NCBI RefSeq assembly: GCF_051020985.1
Contig: NW_027475141.1
Span: 372,001 to 436,000, forward strand
Reading direction: 5' to 3'
DNA length: 64,000 bases
From: Nomia melanderi
Taxonomy: Eukaryota; Arthropoda; Insecta; Hymenoptera; Halictidae
This document shows, one piece after another, positions 1-12,900 of the stretch (position 1 is the stretch's first letter; every line of letters begins with the position of its first letter). The notes under the pieces were generated by a model. It saw only the letters and a list, made by a program, of their open reading frames with translations. It ran no database searches and had not been told where the DNA came from. The position numbers and the translations under genes were made by a program.

Positions 1-2975
1 GACCCTGACAGTCCGGCCCCATGTGTCGATGGTTTTCTCGGTCCCTCGTGGTCCGAGGTCGATCCCGTTGCACAGATTCATGCGCCAGGGCCCCCTTCAG
101 GTAATTCACTTTGGTTTAGTGCGCTGTCTGTAATAGCACCCGAGATATCACCAGATATATATTGGATTTTTCCCTGACCCTGAGTGTCCGATCCCATGAG
201 ACGGTGGTTTTCTCGGCCCCTGGCGGTCCGAGGTCGATCCCGCTGCACAGATTCATGCGCTAGGGCCTCCTGCAGACAACGGACTTTGATTTATTGCGCT
301 ATCTCTAATAGCACCCGAGATATCACCAGATATATATTGAATTTTTCCCCGACCCTGAGTGTCCGGCCCCATGTGTCGGTGGTTTTCTCGGCCCCTGGTG
401 ATCCGTGGTCGATCCCGCTGCACAGATTTATGCGCCAGGGCCTTCTACAGACAGTGCACTTTGATTTATTGCGCTATCTGTAATAGCACCCGAGATATCA
501 CCAGATATATATTGGATTTTTCCCTGACCCTGAGTGTCCGACCCCATGAGACGGTGGTTTTCTCGGCCCCTGGTGGTCCGAGGTCGTTCCCGCTGCACAG
601 ATTCATGCGGCAGGGCCCCCTGCAGATAATTCACTTTGATTTATTGCGCTATCTCTAATAGCACCCGAGATATCACCAGATTCATATTGGATTTTTCTCT
701 GACCCTGACAGTCCGGCCCCATGAGACTTTGATTTTCTCGGCCCCTGGCGGTCCGAGGTCGATCCCACTGCACACATTCATGCGCTAGGGCCTCCTGCAG
801 ACAATGCACTTTAGTTTATTGCGCTATCTCTAATAGCACCCGAGATATCACCAGATATATATTGCATTTTTCCCGGACCCTGACACTCCGGCCCCATGAG
901 ACGGTGATTTTCTCGGCCCGTGGTGGTCCGAGGTCGATCCCGCTGCACAGATTCATTCGCCAGTGCCTCCTACAGACAATGCACTTTGATTTATTGCGCC
1001 ATCTGGAATAGCACCCGAGATATCACCAGATATATATTGGATTTTTCCCTGACCCTGAGTGTCCGGCCCCATGAGACGGTAGTTTTCTCGGCCCCTGGTG
1101 GTCCGAGGTCGTTCCCGCTGCACCGATTCTAGCGCTAGGGCCTCCTGCAGACAATGCACTTTGTTTTATTGCGCTATCTCTAATAGCACCCGAGATATCA
1201 CCAGATATATATTGCATTTTTCCCGGACCCTGACACTCCGGCCCCATGAGACGGTGATTTTCTCGGCCCGTGGTGGTCCGAGGTCGATCCCGCTGCACAG
1301 ATTCATGCGCCAGGGCCTCCTACAGGCAATGCACTTTGATTTATTGCGCTATCTCTAATAGCACCCGAGATATCAGCAGATATATATTGGATTTTTCCCT
1401 CACCCTGACAGCCCGGCCCCATGTGTCTGTGGATTTCTCGGCCCCTGGTGGTCCGAGGTCGTTCCCGCTGCACAGATTCATGCGCCAGGGCCCCCTGCAG
1501 ATAATTCACTTTGGTTTAGTGCGCTGTCTGTAATAGCACCCGAGATATCACCAGATATATATTGGATTTTTCCCTGACCCTGAGTGTCCGATCCCATGAG
1601 ACGGTGGTTTTCTCGGCCCCTGGTGGTCCGAGGACGATCCCGCTGCACAGATTCATGCGCCAGGGCCTCCTACAGACAATGCACTTTGATTTATTGCGAT
1701 ATCTGTAATAGCACCCGAGATATCACCAGATATATATTGGATTTTCCCCTGACACTGAGTGTCCGGCCCCATGAGACGGTGGTTTTCTCGGCCCCTGGTG
1801 GTCCGAAGTCGATCCCATTGAACAGTTTTATGCGACAGGGATTCCTGCAGACAATTCACTTTGGTTTATTGCGCTATCTGTAATAGCACCCGAGATATCA
1901 CCAGATATATATTGGATTTTTCCCTGACCCTGAGCGTCCGGCCCCATGAGACGGTAGTTTTTTCGGCTCCTGGTGGTCCGAGGTCGTTCCCGCTGCACCG
2001 ATTCATGCGCTAGGGCCTCCTGCAGACAATGCAATTTGATTTATTGCGCTATCTTTAATAGCACCCGAGATATCACCAGATATATATTGGATTTTTCCTT
2101 GACCCTGACAGTCCGGCCCCATGTGTCGATGGTTTTCTCGGTCCCTCGTGGTCCGAGGTCGATCCCGTTGCACAGATTCATGCGCCAGGGCCCCCTTCAG
2201 ATAATTCACTTTGGTTTAGTGCGCTGTCTGTAATAGCACCCGAGATATCACCAGATATATATTGGATTTTTCCCTGACCCTGAGTGTCCGATCCCATGAG
2301 ACGGTGGTTTTCTCGGCCCCTGGCGGTCCGAGGTCGATCCCGCTGCACAGATTCATGCGCTAGGGCCTCCTGCAGACAACGGACATTGATTTATTGCGCT
2401 ATCTCTAATAGCACCCGAGAAATCACCAGATATATATTGGATTTTTCCCTCACCCTGACAGCCCGGCCCCATGTGTCTGTGGATTTCTCGGCCCCTGGTG
2501 GTCCGAGGTCGTTCCCGCTGCACAGATTCATGCGCCAGGGCCCCCTGCAGATAATTCACTTTGGTTTAGTGCGCTGTCTGTAATAGCACCCGAGATATCA
2601 CCAGATATATATTGGATTTTTCCCTGACCCTGAGTGTCCGATCCCATGAGACGGTGGTTTTCTCGGCCCCTGGTGGTCCGAGGACGATCCCGCTGCACAG
2701 ATTCATGCGCCAGGGCCTCCTACAGACAATGCACTTTGATTTATTGCGATATCTCTAATAGCACCCGAGATATCACCAGATATATATTGCATTTTTCCCT
2801 GACCCTGACACTCCGGCCCCATGAGACGGTGATTTTCTCGGCCCGTGGTGGTCCGAGGTCGATCCCGCTGCACATATTCATGCGCGAGGGCCTCCTACTG
2901 ACAATGCACTTTGATTTATTGCGCTATCTCTAATAGCACCCGAGATATCACCAGATATATATTGGATTTTTCCTT
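1..2975. repeat. HOR block I, copy 1 (17 monomers, 2,975 bp)
   Basis: It begins with a monomer marked GTGTCGATGGTTTTCTCGG plus TCCCTCGTGG, which recurs at 2,976 and 6,476. Comparison with copy 2 by eye shows only about five substitutions over the first 2.45 kb, for example G/A near 96, 504 and 555 and C/A near 1,851. Inside the copy the opening two-monomer motif (1 and 176) appears again at 2,101 and 2,276, so the 17-mer is nested as 12 + 5. Confidence 0.92.
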
Positions 2976-5900
2976 GACCCTGACAGTCCGGCCCCATGTG
3001 TCGATGGTTTTCTCGGTCCCTCGTGGTCCGAGGTCGATCCCGTTGCACAGATTCATGCGCCAGGGCCCCCTTCAGATAATTCACTTTGGTTTAGTGCGCT
3101 GTCTGTAATAGCACCCGAGATATCACCAGATATATATTGGATTTTTCCCTGACCCTGAGTGTCCGATCCCATGAGACGGTGGTTTTCTCGGCCCCTGGCG
3201 GTCCGAGGTCGATCCCGCTGCACAGATTCATGCGCTAGGGCCTCCTGCAGACAACGGACTTTGATTTATTGCGCTATCTCTAATAGCACCCGAGATATCA
3301 CCAGATATATATTGAATTTTTCCCCGACCCTGAGTGTCCGGCCCCATGTGTCGGTGGTTTTCTCGGCCCCTGGTGATCCGTGGTCGATCCCGCTGCACAG
3401 ATTTATGCGCCAGGGCCTTCTACAGACAGTGCACTTTGATTTATTGCGCTATCTGTAATAGCACCCGAGATATCACCAAATATATATTGGATTTTTCCCT
3501 GACCCTGAGTGTCCGACCCCATGAGACGGTGGTTTTCTCGGCCCCTGGTGGTCCAAGGTCGTTCCCGCTGCACAGATTCATGCGGCAGGGCCCCCTGCAG
3601 ATAATTCACTTTGATTTATTGCGCTATCTCTAATAGCACCCGAGATATCACCAGATTCATATTGGATTTTTCTCTGACCCTGACAGTCCGGCCCCATGAG
3701 ACTTTGATTTTCTCGGCCCCTGGCGGTCCGAGGTCGATCCCACTGCACACATTCATGCGCTAGGGCCTCCTGCAGACAATGCACTTTAGTTTATTGCGCT
3801 ATCTCTAATAGCACCCGAGATATCACCAGATATATATTGCATTTTTCCCGGACCCTGACACTCCGGCCCCATGAGACGGTGATTTTCTCGGCCCGTGGTG
3901 GTCCGAGGTCGATCCCGCTGCACAGATTCATTCGCCAGTGCCTCCTACAGACAATGCACTTTGATTTATTGCGCCATCTGGAATAGCACCCGAGATATCA
4001 CCAGATATATATTGGATTTTTCCCTGACCCTGAGTGTCCGGCCCCATGAGACGGTAGTTTTCTCGGCCCCTGGTGGTCCGAGGTCGTTCCCGCTGCACCG
4101 ATTCTAGCGCTAGGGCCTCCTGCAGACAATGCACTTTGTTTTATTGCGCTATCTCTAATAGCACCCGAGATATCACCAGATATATATTGCATTTTTCCCG
4201 GACCCTGACACTCCGGCCCCATGAGACGGTGATTTTCTCGGCCCGTGGTGGTCCGAGGTCGATCCCGCTGCACAGATTCATGCGCCAGGGCCTCCTACAG
4301 GCAATGCACTTTGATTTATTGCGCTATCTCTAATAGCACCCGAGATATCAGCAGATATATATTGGATTTTTCCCTCACCCTGACAGCCCGGCCCCATGTG
4401 TCTGTGGATTTCTCGGCCCCTGGTGGTCCGAGGTCGTTCCCGCTGCACAGATTCATGCGCCAGGGCCCCCTGCAGATAATTCACTTTGGTTTAGTGCGCT
4501 GTCTGTAATAGCACCCGAGATATCACCAGATATATATTGGATTTTTCCCTGACCCTGAGTGTCCGATCCCATGAGACGGTGGTTTTCTCGGCCCCTGGTG
4601 GTCCGAGGACGATCCCGCTGCACAGATTCATGCGCCAGGGCCTCCTACAGACAATGCACTTTGATTTATTGCGATATCTGTAATAGCACCCGAGATATCA
4701 CCAGATATATATTGGATTTTCCCCTGACACTGAGTGTCCGGCCCCATGAGACGGTGGTTTTCTCGGCCCCTGGTGGTCCGAAGTCGATCCCATTGAACAG
4801 TTTTATGCGACAGGGATTCCTGCAGAAAATTCACTTTGGTTTATTGCGCTATCTGTAATAGCACCCGAGATATCACCAGATATATATTGGATTTTTCCCT
4901 GACCCTGAGCGTCCGGCCCCATGAGACGGTAGTTTTTTCGGCACCTGGTGGTCCGAGGTCGTTCCCGCTGCACCGATTCATGCGCTAGGGCCTCCTGCAG
5001 ACAATGCAATTTGATTTATTGCGCTATCTTTAATAGCACCCGAGATATCACCAGATATATATTGGATTTTTCCTTGACCCTGACAGTCCGGCCCCATGTG
5101 TCGATGGTTTTCTCGGTCCCTCGTGGTCCGAGGTCGATCCCGTTGCACAGATTCATGCGCCAGGGCCCCCTTCAGATAATTCACTTTGGTTTAGTGCGCT
5201 GTCTGTAATAGCACCCGAGATATCACCAGATATATATTGGATTTTTCCCTGACCCTGAGTGTCCGATCCCATGAGACGGTGGTTTTCTCGGCCCCTGGCG
5301 GTCCGAGGTCGATCCCGCTGCACAGATTCATGCGCTAGGGCCTCCTGCAGACAACGGACATTGATTTATTGCGCTATCTCTAATAGCACCCGAGAAATCA
5401 CCAGATATATATTGGATTTTTCCCTCACCCTGACAGCCCGGCCCCATGTGTCTGTGGATTTCTCGGCCCCTGGTGGTCCGAGATCGTTCCCGCTGCACAG
5501 ATTCATGCGCCAGGGCCTCCCACAGACAATGCACTTTGATTTATTGCGCTATCTGTAATAGCACCCGAGATATCACCAGATATATATTGGATTTTTCCCT
5601 GACCCTGAGTGTCCCACCCCATGAGACGGTGGTTCTCTCGGCCCCTGCTGTTCCGAGGTCGTTCCCGCTGCACAGATTCATGCGCCAGTGCCTCCTACAG
5701 ACAATGCACTTTGGTTTATTGCGCTATCTCTAATAGCACCCGAGATATCACCAGATATATATTGGATTTTTCCTTGACCCTGACAGTCCGGCCACATGAG
5801 ACGGTGATTTTCTCGGCCCCTGGTGGTCCGAGGTCGTTCCCACTGCACAGTTTCATGCGCTAGGGCCTCCTGCAGACAATTCACTTTGATTTATTGCCCT

Positions 5901-6475
5901 ATCTCTAATAGCACCCGAGATATCACCAGATATATATTGGATTTATCCCTGACCCTGACAGTCCGACCCCGTGAGACGGTGGTTTTCTCGGCCCCTGGTG
6001 GTCCGAGGTCGTTCCCGCTGCACAGATTCATGCGCCAGGGCTTCCTGCAGACAATTCACTTTGGTTTATTGCGCTATCTGTAATAGCACGCGAGATATCA
6101 CCAGATATATGCTGGATTTTTTCATGACCGTGGATGACGGATTCCGAATATCTGTTATTTTCTCGGCGCCTGGTGGTCCGAGGTCGTTCCTGCTGCACAG
6201 ATTCATTCGCCAGTGCCTCCTACAGACAATGCACTTTGATTTATTGCTCTATCTCTAATAGCACCCGAGATATCACCAGATATATATTGCATTTTTCCCT
6301 GACCCTGACACTCCGGCCCCATGAGACGGTGATTTTCTCGGCCCGTGGTGGTCCGAGGTCGATCCCGCTGCACATATTCATGCGCGAGGGCCTCCTACTG
6401 ACAATGCACTTTGATTTATTGCGCTATCTCTAATAGCACCCGAGATATCACCAGATATATATTGGATTTTTCCTT
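2976..6475. repeat. HOR block I, copy 2 (20 monomers, 3,500 bp)
   Basis: It follows copy 1 at an offset of exactly 2,975 bp until about 5,480. There the monomer switches halfway from a GCCCCCTGCAGATAATTC state to a CCTCCCACAGACAATGC state. After the switch come extra monomers not in copy 1, among them units marked GTCCCACCCC (5,601) and GGCCACATGAG (5,776) and a class B unit at 6,126. Homology with the end of copy 1 resumes at 6,301. The net gain is three whole monomers. Confidence 0.9.
6126..6300 (+). repeat. Isolated class B monomer inside block I
   Basis: The usual class A segment is replaced by GACCGTGGATGACGGATTCC followed by GAATATCTGTTATTTTCTCGG, without change in monomer length. It follows TATATGCTGGATTTTTTCAT, the usual left context of class B. 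It is the only class B monomer in the first 10.8 kb. Confidence 0.85.
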
Positions 6476-9400
6476 GACCCTGACAGTCCGGCCCCATGTG
6501 TCGATGGTTTTCTCGGTCCCTCGTGGTCCGAGGTCGATCCCGTTGCACAGATTCATGCGCCAGGGCCCCCTTCAGATAATTCACTTTGGTTTAGTGCGCT
6601 GTCTGTAATAGCACCCGAGATATCACCAGATATATATTGGATTTTTCCCTGACCCTGAGTGTCCGATCCCATGAGACGGTGGTTTTCTCGGCCCCTGGCG
6701 GTCCGAGGTCGATCCCGCTGCACAGATTCATGCGCTAGGGCCTCCTGCAGACAACGGACTTTGATTTATTGCGCTATCTCTAATAGCACCCGAGATATCA
6801 CCAGATATATATTGAATTTTTCCCTGACCCTGAGTGTCCGACCCCATGAGACGGTGGTTTTCTCGGCCCCTGGTGGTCCGAGGTCGTTCCCGCTGCACAG
6901 ATTCATGCGGCAGGGCCCCCTGCAGATAATTCACTTTGATTTATTGCGCTATCTCTAATAGCACCCGAGATATCACCAGATTCATATTGCATTTTTCTCT
7001 GACCCTGACAGTCCGGCCCCATGAGACTTTGATTTTCTCGGCCCCTGGCGGTCCGAGGTCGATCCCACTGCACACATTCATGCGCTAGGGCCTCCTGCAG
7101 ACAATGCACTTTAGTTTATTGCGCTATCTCTAATAGCACCCGAGATATCACCAGATATATATTGCATTTTTCCCGGGCCCTGACACTCCGGCCCCATGAG
7201 ACGGTGATTTTCTCGGCCCGTGGTGGTCCGAGGTCGATCCCGCTGCACAGATTCATGCGCCAGGGCCTCCTACAGGCAATGCACTTTGATTTATTGCGCT
7301 ATCTCTAATAGCACCCGAGATATCAGCAGATATATATTGGATTTTTCCCTCACCCTGACAGCCCGGCCCCATGTGTCTGTGGATTTCTCGGCCCCTGGTG
7401 GTCCGAGGTCGTTCCCGCTGCACAGATTCATGCGCCAGGGCCCCCTGCAGATAATTCACTTTGGTTTAGTGCGCTGTCTGTAATAGCACCCGAGATATCA
7501 CCAGATATATATTGGATTTTTCCCTGACCCTGAGTGTCCGATCCCATGAGACGGTGGTTTTCTCGGCCCCTGGTGGTCCGAGGACGATCCCGCTGCACAG
7601 ATTCATGCGCCAGGGCCTCCTACAGACAATGCACTTTGATTTATTGCGATATCTGTAATAGCACCCGAGATATCACCAGATATATATTGGATTTTCCCCT
7701 GACACTGAGTGTCCGGCCCCATGAGACGGTGGTTTTCTCGGCCCCTGGTGGTCCGAAGTCGATCCCATTGAACAGTTTTATGCGACAGGGATTCCTGCAG
7801 ACAATTCACTTTGGTTTATTGCGCTATCTGTAATAGCACCCGAGATATCACCAGATATATATTGGATTTTTCCCTGACCCTGAGCGTCCGGCCCCATGAG
7901 ACGGTAGTTTTTTCGGCACCTGGTGGTCCGAGGTCGTTCCCGCTGCACCGATTCATGCGCTAGGGCCTCCTGCAGACAATGCAATTTGATTTATTGCGCT
8001 ATCTTTAATAGCACCCGAGATATCACCAGATATATATTGGATTTTTCCTTGACCCTGACAGTCCGGCCCCATGTGTCGATGGTTTTCTCGGTCCCTCGTG
8101 GTCCGAGGTCGATCCCGTTGCACAGATTCATGCGCCAGGGCCCCCTTCAGATAATTCACTTTGGTTTAGTGCGCTGTCTGTAATAGCACCCGAGATATCA
8201 CCAGATATATATTGGATTTTTCCCTGACCCTGAGTGTCCGATCCCATGAGACGGTGGTTTTCTCGGCCCCTGGCGGTCCGAGGTCGATCCCGCTGCACAG
8301 ATTCATGCGCTAGGGCCTCCTGCAGACAACGGACATTGATTTATTGCGCTATCTCTAATAGCACCCGAGAAATCACCAGATATATATTGGATTTTTCCCT
8401 CACCCTGACAGACCGGCCCCATGTGTCTGTGGATTTCTCGGCCCCTGGTGGTCCGAGATCGTTCCCGCTGCACAGATTCATGCGCCAGGGCCTCCCACAG
8501 ACAATGCACTTTGATTTATTGCGCTATCTGTAATAGCACCCGAGATATCACCAGATATATATTGGATTTTTCCCTGACCCTGAGTGTCCCACCCCATGAG
8601 ACGGTGGTTCTCTCGGCCCCTGCTGTTCCGAGGTCGTTCCCGCTGCACAGATTCATGCGCCAGTGCCTCCTACAGACAATGCACTTTGGTTTATTGCGCT
8701 ATCTCTAATAGCACCCGAGATATCACCAGATATATATTGGATTTTTCCTTGACCCTGACAGTCCGGCCACATGAGACGGTGATTTCCTCGGCCCCTGGTG
8801 GTCCGAGGTCGTTCCCACTGCACAGTTTCATGCGCTAGGGCCTCCTGCAGACAATGCACTTTGATTTATTGCCCTATCTCTAATAGCACCCGAGATATCA
8901 CCAGATATATATTGGATTTATCCCTGACCCTGACAGTCCGACCCCGTGAGACGGTGGTTTTCTCGGCCCCTGGTGGTCCGAGGTCGTTCCCGCTGCACAG
9001 ATTCATGCGCCAGTGCCTCCTACAGACAATGCACTTTGGTTTATTGCGCTATCTTTAATAGCACCCGAGATATAACCAGATATATATTGCATTTTTCCCT
9101 GACCATGACACTCCGGCCCCATGAGACGGTGATTTTCTCGGCCCGTGGAGGTCCGAGGTCGATCCCGCTGCACATATTCATGCGCTAGGGCCTCCTGCAT
9201 ACAATGCACATTGATTTATTGCCCTATCTCTAATAGCACCCGAGATATCACCAGATATATATTGGATTTATCCCTGACCCTGACAGTCCGACCCCATGAG
9301 ACGGTGGTTTTCTCGGCCCCTGGTGGTCCGAGGTCGTTCCCGCTGCACGGATTCATGCGCCAGTGCCTCCTACAGACAATGCACTTTGGTTTATTGCGCT

Positions 9401-9976
9401 ATCTCTAATAGCACCCGAGATATCACCAGATATATATTGGATTTTTCCTTGACCCTGACAGTCCGGCCACATGAGACGGTGATTTTCTCGGCCCCTGGTG
9501 GTCCGAGGTCGTTCCCACTGCACAGTTTCATGCGCTAGGGCCTCCTGCAGACAATGCACTTTGATTTATTGCCCTATCTCTAATAGCACCCGAGATATCA
9601 CCAGATATATATTGGATTTATCCCTGACCCTGACAGTCCGACCCCATGAGACGGTGGTTTTCTCGGCCCCTGGTGGTGCGAGGCCGTTCCCGCTCTACAG
9701 ATTCATGCGCCAGGGCGTCCTGCAGACAATACACTTTGATTTATATCGCTATGTCTAATAGCACCCGAGATATCACCAGATATATATTTGATTTTTCCCT
9801 GACCCTGACAGTCCGGCCCCACGAGACGGTGATTTTCTCGACCCCTGGAGGTCCGAGGTCGATCCCGCTGCACAGATTCATGCGCCAGGGCCTCCTACAG
9901 ACAATGCACTTTGATTTATTGCGTTAACTCTAATAGCACCCGAGATATAACCAGATATATATTGGATTTTTCCTAT
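6476..9976. repeat. HOR block I, copy 3 (20 monomers, rearranged)
   Basis: It restarts with the GTGTCGATGG monomer. Relative to copy 2 it lacks one monomer (the 3,326 unit) near 6,815 and two monomers (350 bp) near 7,176; the latter removes one of two very similar GACACTCCGG units and the unit between them. Offset to copy 2 returns to 2,975 from 7,220 to about 8,925. The last kilobase repeats the GGCCACATGAG and GTCCGACCCC monomers in alternation (8,751, 8,926, 9,276, 9,451, 9,626). It shares CGGCACCTGG near 7,917 with copy 2 (4,942), so these two copies are the closer pair. Confidence 0.88.
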
Positions 9977-12900
9977 GACCCTGACAGTCCGGCCCAATGT
10001 GTCGATGGTTTTCTCGGTCCCTCGTGGTCCGAGGTCGATCCCGCTGCACAGATTCATTCGCCGGGGCCTCCTATAGATAATTCACTTTGGTTTATTGCGC
10101 TATCTCTAATAGCACCCGAGATATCACCAGATATATATTGAATTTTTCCCCGACCCTGAGTGTCCGGCCCCATGTGTCGGTGGTTTTCTCGGCCCCTGGT
10201 GATCCGAGGTCGATCCCGCTGCACAGATTCATGCGCCAGGGCCTCCTACAGACAGTGCACTTTGATTTATTGCGCTATCTGTAATAGAACCCGAGATATC
10301 ACCAGATATATATTGGATTTTTCCTTGACCCTGACAGTCCGGCCACATGAGACGGTGATTTTCTCGGCCCCTGGTGGTCCGAGGTCGTTCCCACTGCACA
10401 GTTTCATGCGCCAGGGCCTCCTACAGACAATGCACTTTGGTTTATTGCGCTATCTCTAATAGCACCCGAGATATCAACAGATATATATTGGATTTTTTCC
10501 TGACCCTGACAGTCCGGCCTCATGAGACAGTGATTTTCTCGGCCCCTGGAGGTCCGAGGTCGTTCCCGCTGCAAAGATTCATGCGCCAGGGCCTCCTGCA
10601 GACAATGCACAATGATTTATTTCGCTATCTCTAATAGCACACGAGATATCACCAGATATATATTGAATTTTTCCCCGACCCTGAGTGTCCGGCCCCATGT
10701 GTCGGTGGTTTTCTCGGCCCCTGGAGGTCCGAGGTCGTTCCCGCTGCAAAGATTCATGCGCCAGGGCCTCCTGCAGACAATGCACTTTGATTTATTTCGC
10801 TATCTCTAATAGCACCCGAGATATCACCAGATATATATTGGATTTTAACATGATCTTGGGTGTCGGATTCCGAATATCTGAAATTTTCTCGGCCCCTGGT
10901 GGTCCGAGGTCGTTCCCGCTGCACAGAGTCATGCGCTAGGTCCTCCTGCAGACAATGCACTTTGATTTATTGCCCTATCTCTAATAGCACCCGAGATATC
11001 ACCAGATATATATTGGATTTATCCCTGACCCTGACAGTCCGACCCCATGAGACGGTGGTTTTCTCGGCCCCTGGTGGTCCGAGGTCGTTCCCGCTGCACA
11101 GATTCATGCGCCAGTGCCTCCTACAGACAATGCACTTTGGTTTATTGCGCTATCTCTAATAGCACCCGAGATATCACCAGATATATATTGGATTTTTCCT
11201 TGACCCTGACAGTCCGGCCACATGAGACGGTGATTTTCTCGGCCCCTGGTGGTCCGAGGTCCTTCCCACTGCACACATTCATGCGCTAGGGCCTCCTGCA
11301 GACAATGCACTTTGATTTATTGCGCTACCTCTAATTGCACCCGAGATATCACCAGATATATATTGGATTTATCCCTGACCCTGACAGTCCGACCCCATGA
11401 GGCGGTGGTTTTCTCGGCCCCTGGTGGTCCGATGTCGTTCCTGCTGCACAGATTCATGCGCCAGTGCCTCCTGCAGACAATGCACTTTGATTTATTTCGC
11501 TATCTCTAATAGCACCCGAGATATCACCAGATATATATTGGATTTTAACATGATCTTGGGTGACGGATTCCGAATATCTGAAATTTTCTCGGCCCCTGGT
11601 GGTCCGAGGTAGTTCCCGCTGCACAGATTCATGCACCAGGGCCCCCTGCAGATAATTCACGTTGATTTATTGCGCTATCTCTAATAGCACCCGAGATATC
11701 ACCAGATATATATTGGATTTTTCCCCGGACCCTGAGTGTCCGACCCCATGAGACGGTGGTTTTCTCGGCCCCTGGTGGTCCGAGGTCGTTCCCGCTGCAC
11801 AGATTCATGCGCCAGGGCCAGCTGCAGACAATGCACTTTGGTTTATTGCGCTATCTCTAATAGCACCCGAGATATCACCAGATATATATTGGATTTTTCC
11901 CTGACCCTGACAGTCCGGCCCCATGTGTCGGTGGTTTTCTCGGCCCCTGGTGGTCCGAGGTCGTTCCCGCTGCACTGATTCCTGCGCCAGGGCCTCCTAC
12001 AGACAATGCACTTTGGTTTATTGCGCTATCTCTAATAGCACCCGAGATATCACCAGATATATATTGAATTTTTCCCCGACCCTGAGTGTCCGGCCCCATG
12101 TGTCGGTGGTTTTCTCGGCCCCTGGTTGTCCGAGGTCGTTCCCGCTGCACAGATTCATGCGCCAGGGCCTCCTGCAGACAATGCACTTTAGTTTATTGCG
12201 CTATCTCTAATAGCACCCGAGATATCACCAGATATATATTGCATTTTTCCCGGACCCTGACACTCCGGCCCCATGAGACGGTGATTTTCTCGGCCCGTGG
12301 TGGTCCGAGGTCGATCCCGCTGCAGAGATTCATGTGCCAGGGCCTCCTACAGACCATGCACTTTGATTTATTGCGCTATCTGTAATAGCACCCGAGATAT
12401 CACCAGATATATATTGGATTTTTCCCTGACCCTGAGTGTCCGGCCCCATAAGACGGTAGTTATCTCGCCCCCTGGTGGTCCGAGGTCGTTCCCGCTGCAC
12501 GGATTCATGCGCCAGGGCCTCCTGCAGATAATTCACTTTGATTTATCGCGCTATCTCTAACACGACCCGAGATATCACCAGATATATATTGGATTTTTCC
12601 CCGACCCCGAGTGTCCGGCCCCATGAGACGGTGGTTTTCTCGGCCCCTGGTGGTCGGAGGTCGTTCCCGCGGCACAGATTCATGCGCCAGGGCCTCCTAC
12701 AGACAATGCACTTTGATTTATTGCGCTATCTGTAATAGCACCCGTGATATCACCTGATATATATTGGATTTTTAACTGACCCTGACAGTCCGGCCCCATG
12801 TGTCGGTGGTTTTCTCGGCCCCTGGTGGTCCGAGGTCGTTCCCGCTGCAGAGATTCATGTGCCAGGGCCTCCTACAGACCATGCACTTTGATTTATTGCG

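Larger units (their letters stand above)
1..9976. repeat. HOR block I: 17-monomer family, strictly 175-bp phased
   Basis: Fifty-seven monomers follow one another with no net length change: landmarks at 1, 1,401, 1,751, 5,251, 6,126 and 8,751 all equal 1 plus a multiple of 175. The first phase slip is a single inserted base near 9,974 (TCCTATGACC). Block-specific markers are GACAGTCCGG, GGTCGATCCCGCTG, GGTGATTTTCTCGG and TGCGCTAGGGCC, which are rare further right. Only one class B monomer (6,126-6,300) occurs here. Confidence 0.93.

Noticed and set aside
184..483. The hundreds of 65-100 codon open frames spaced 175 bp apart on both strands
   Set aside because: They are the same monomer read again and again, overlapping their neighbours and ending at the TAATAG or TAG of each unit. 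Many start at GTG. No domain or codon pattern sets any of them apart.
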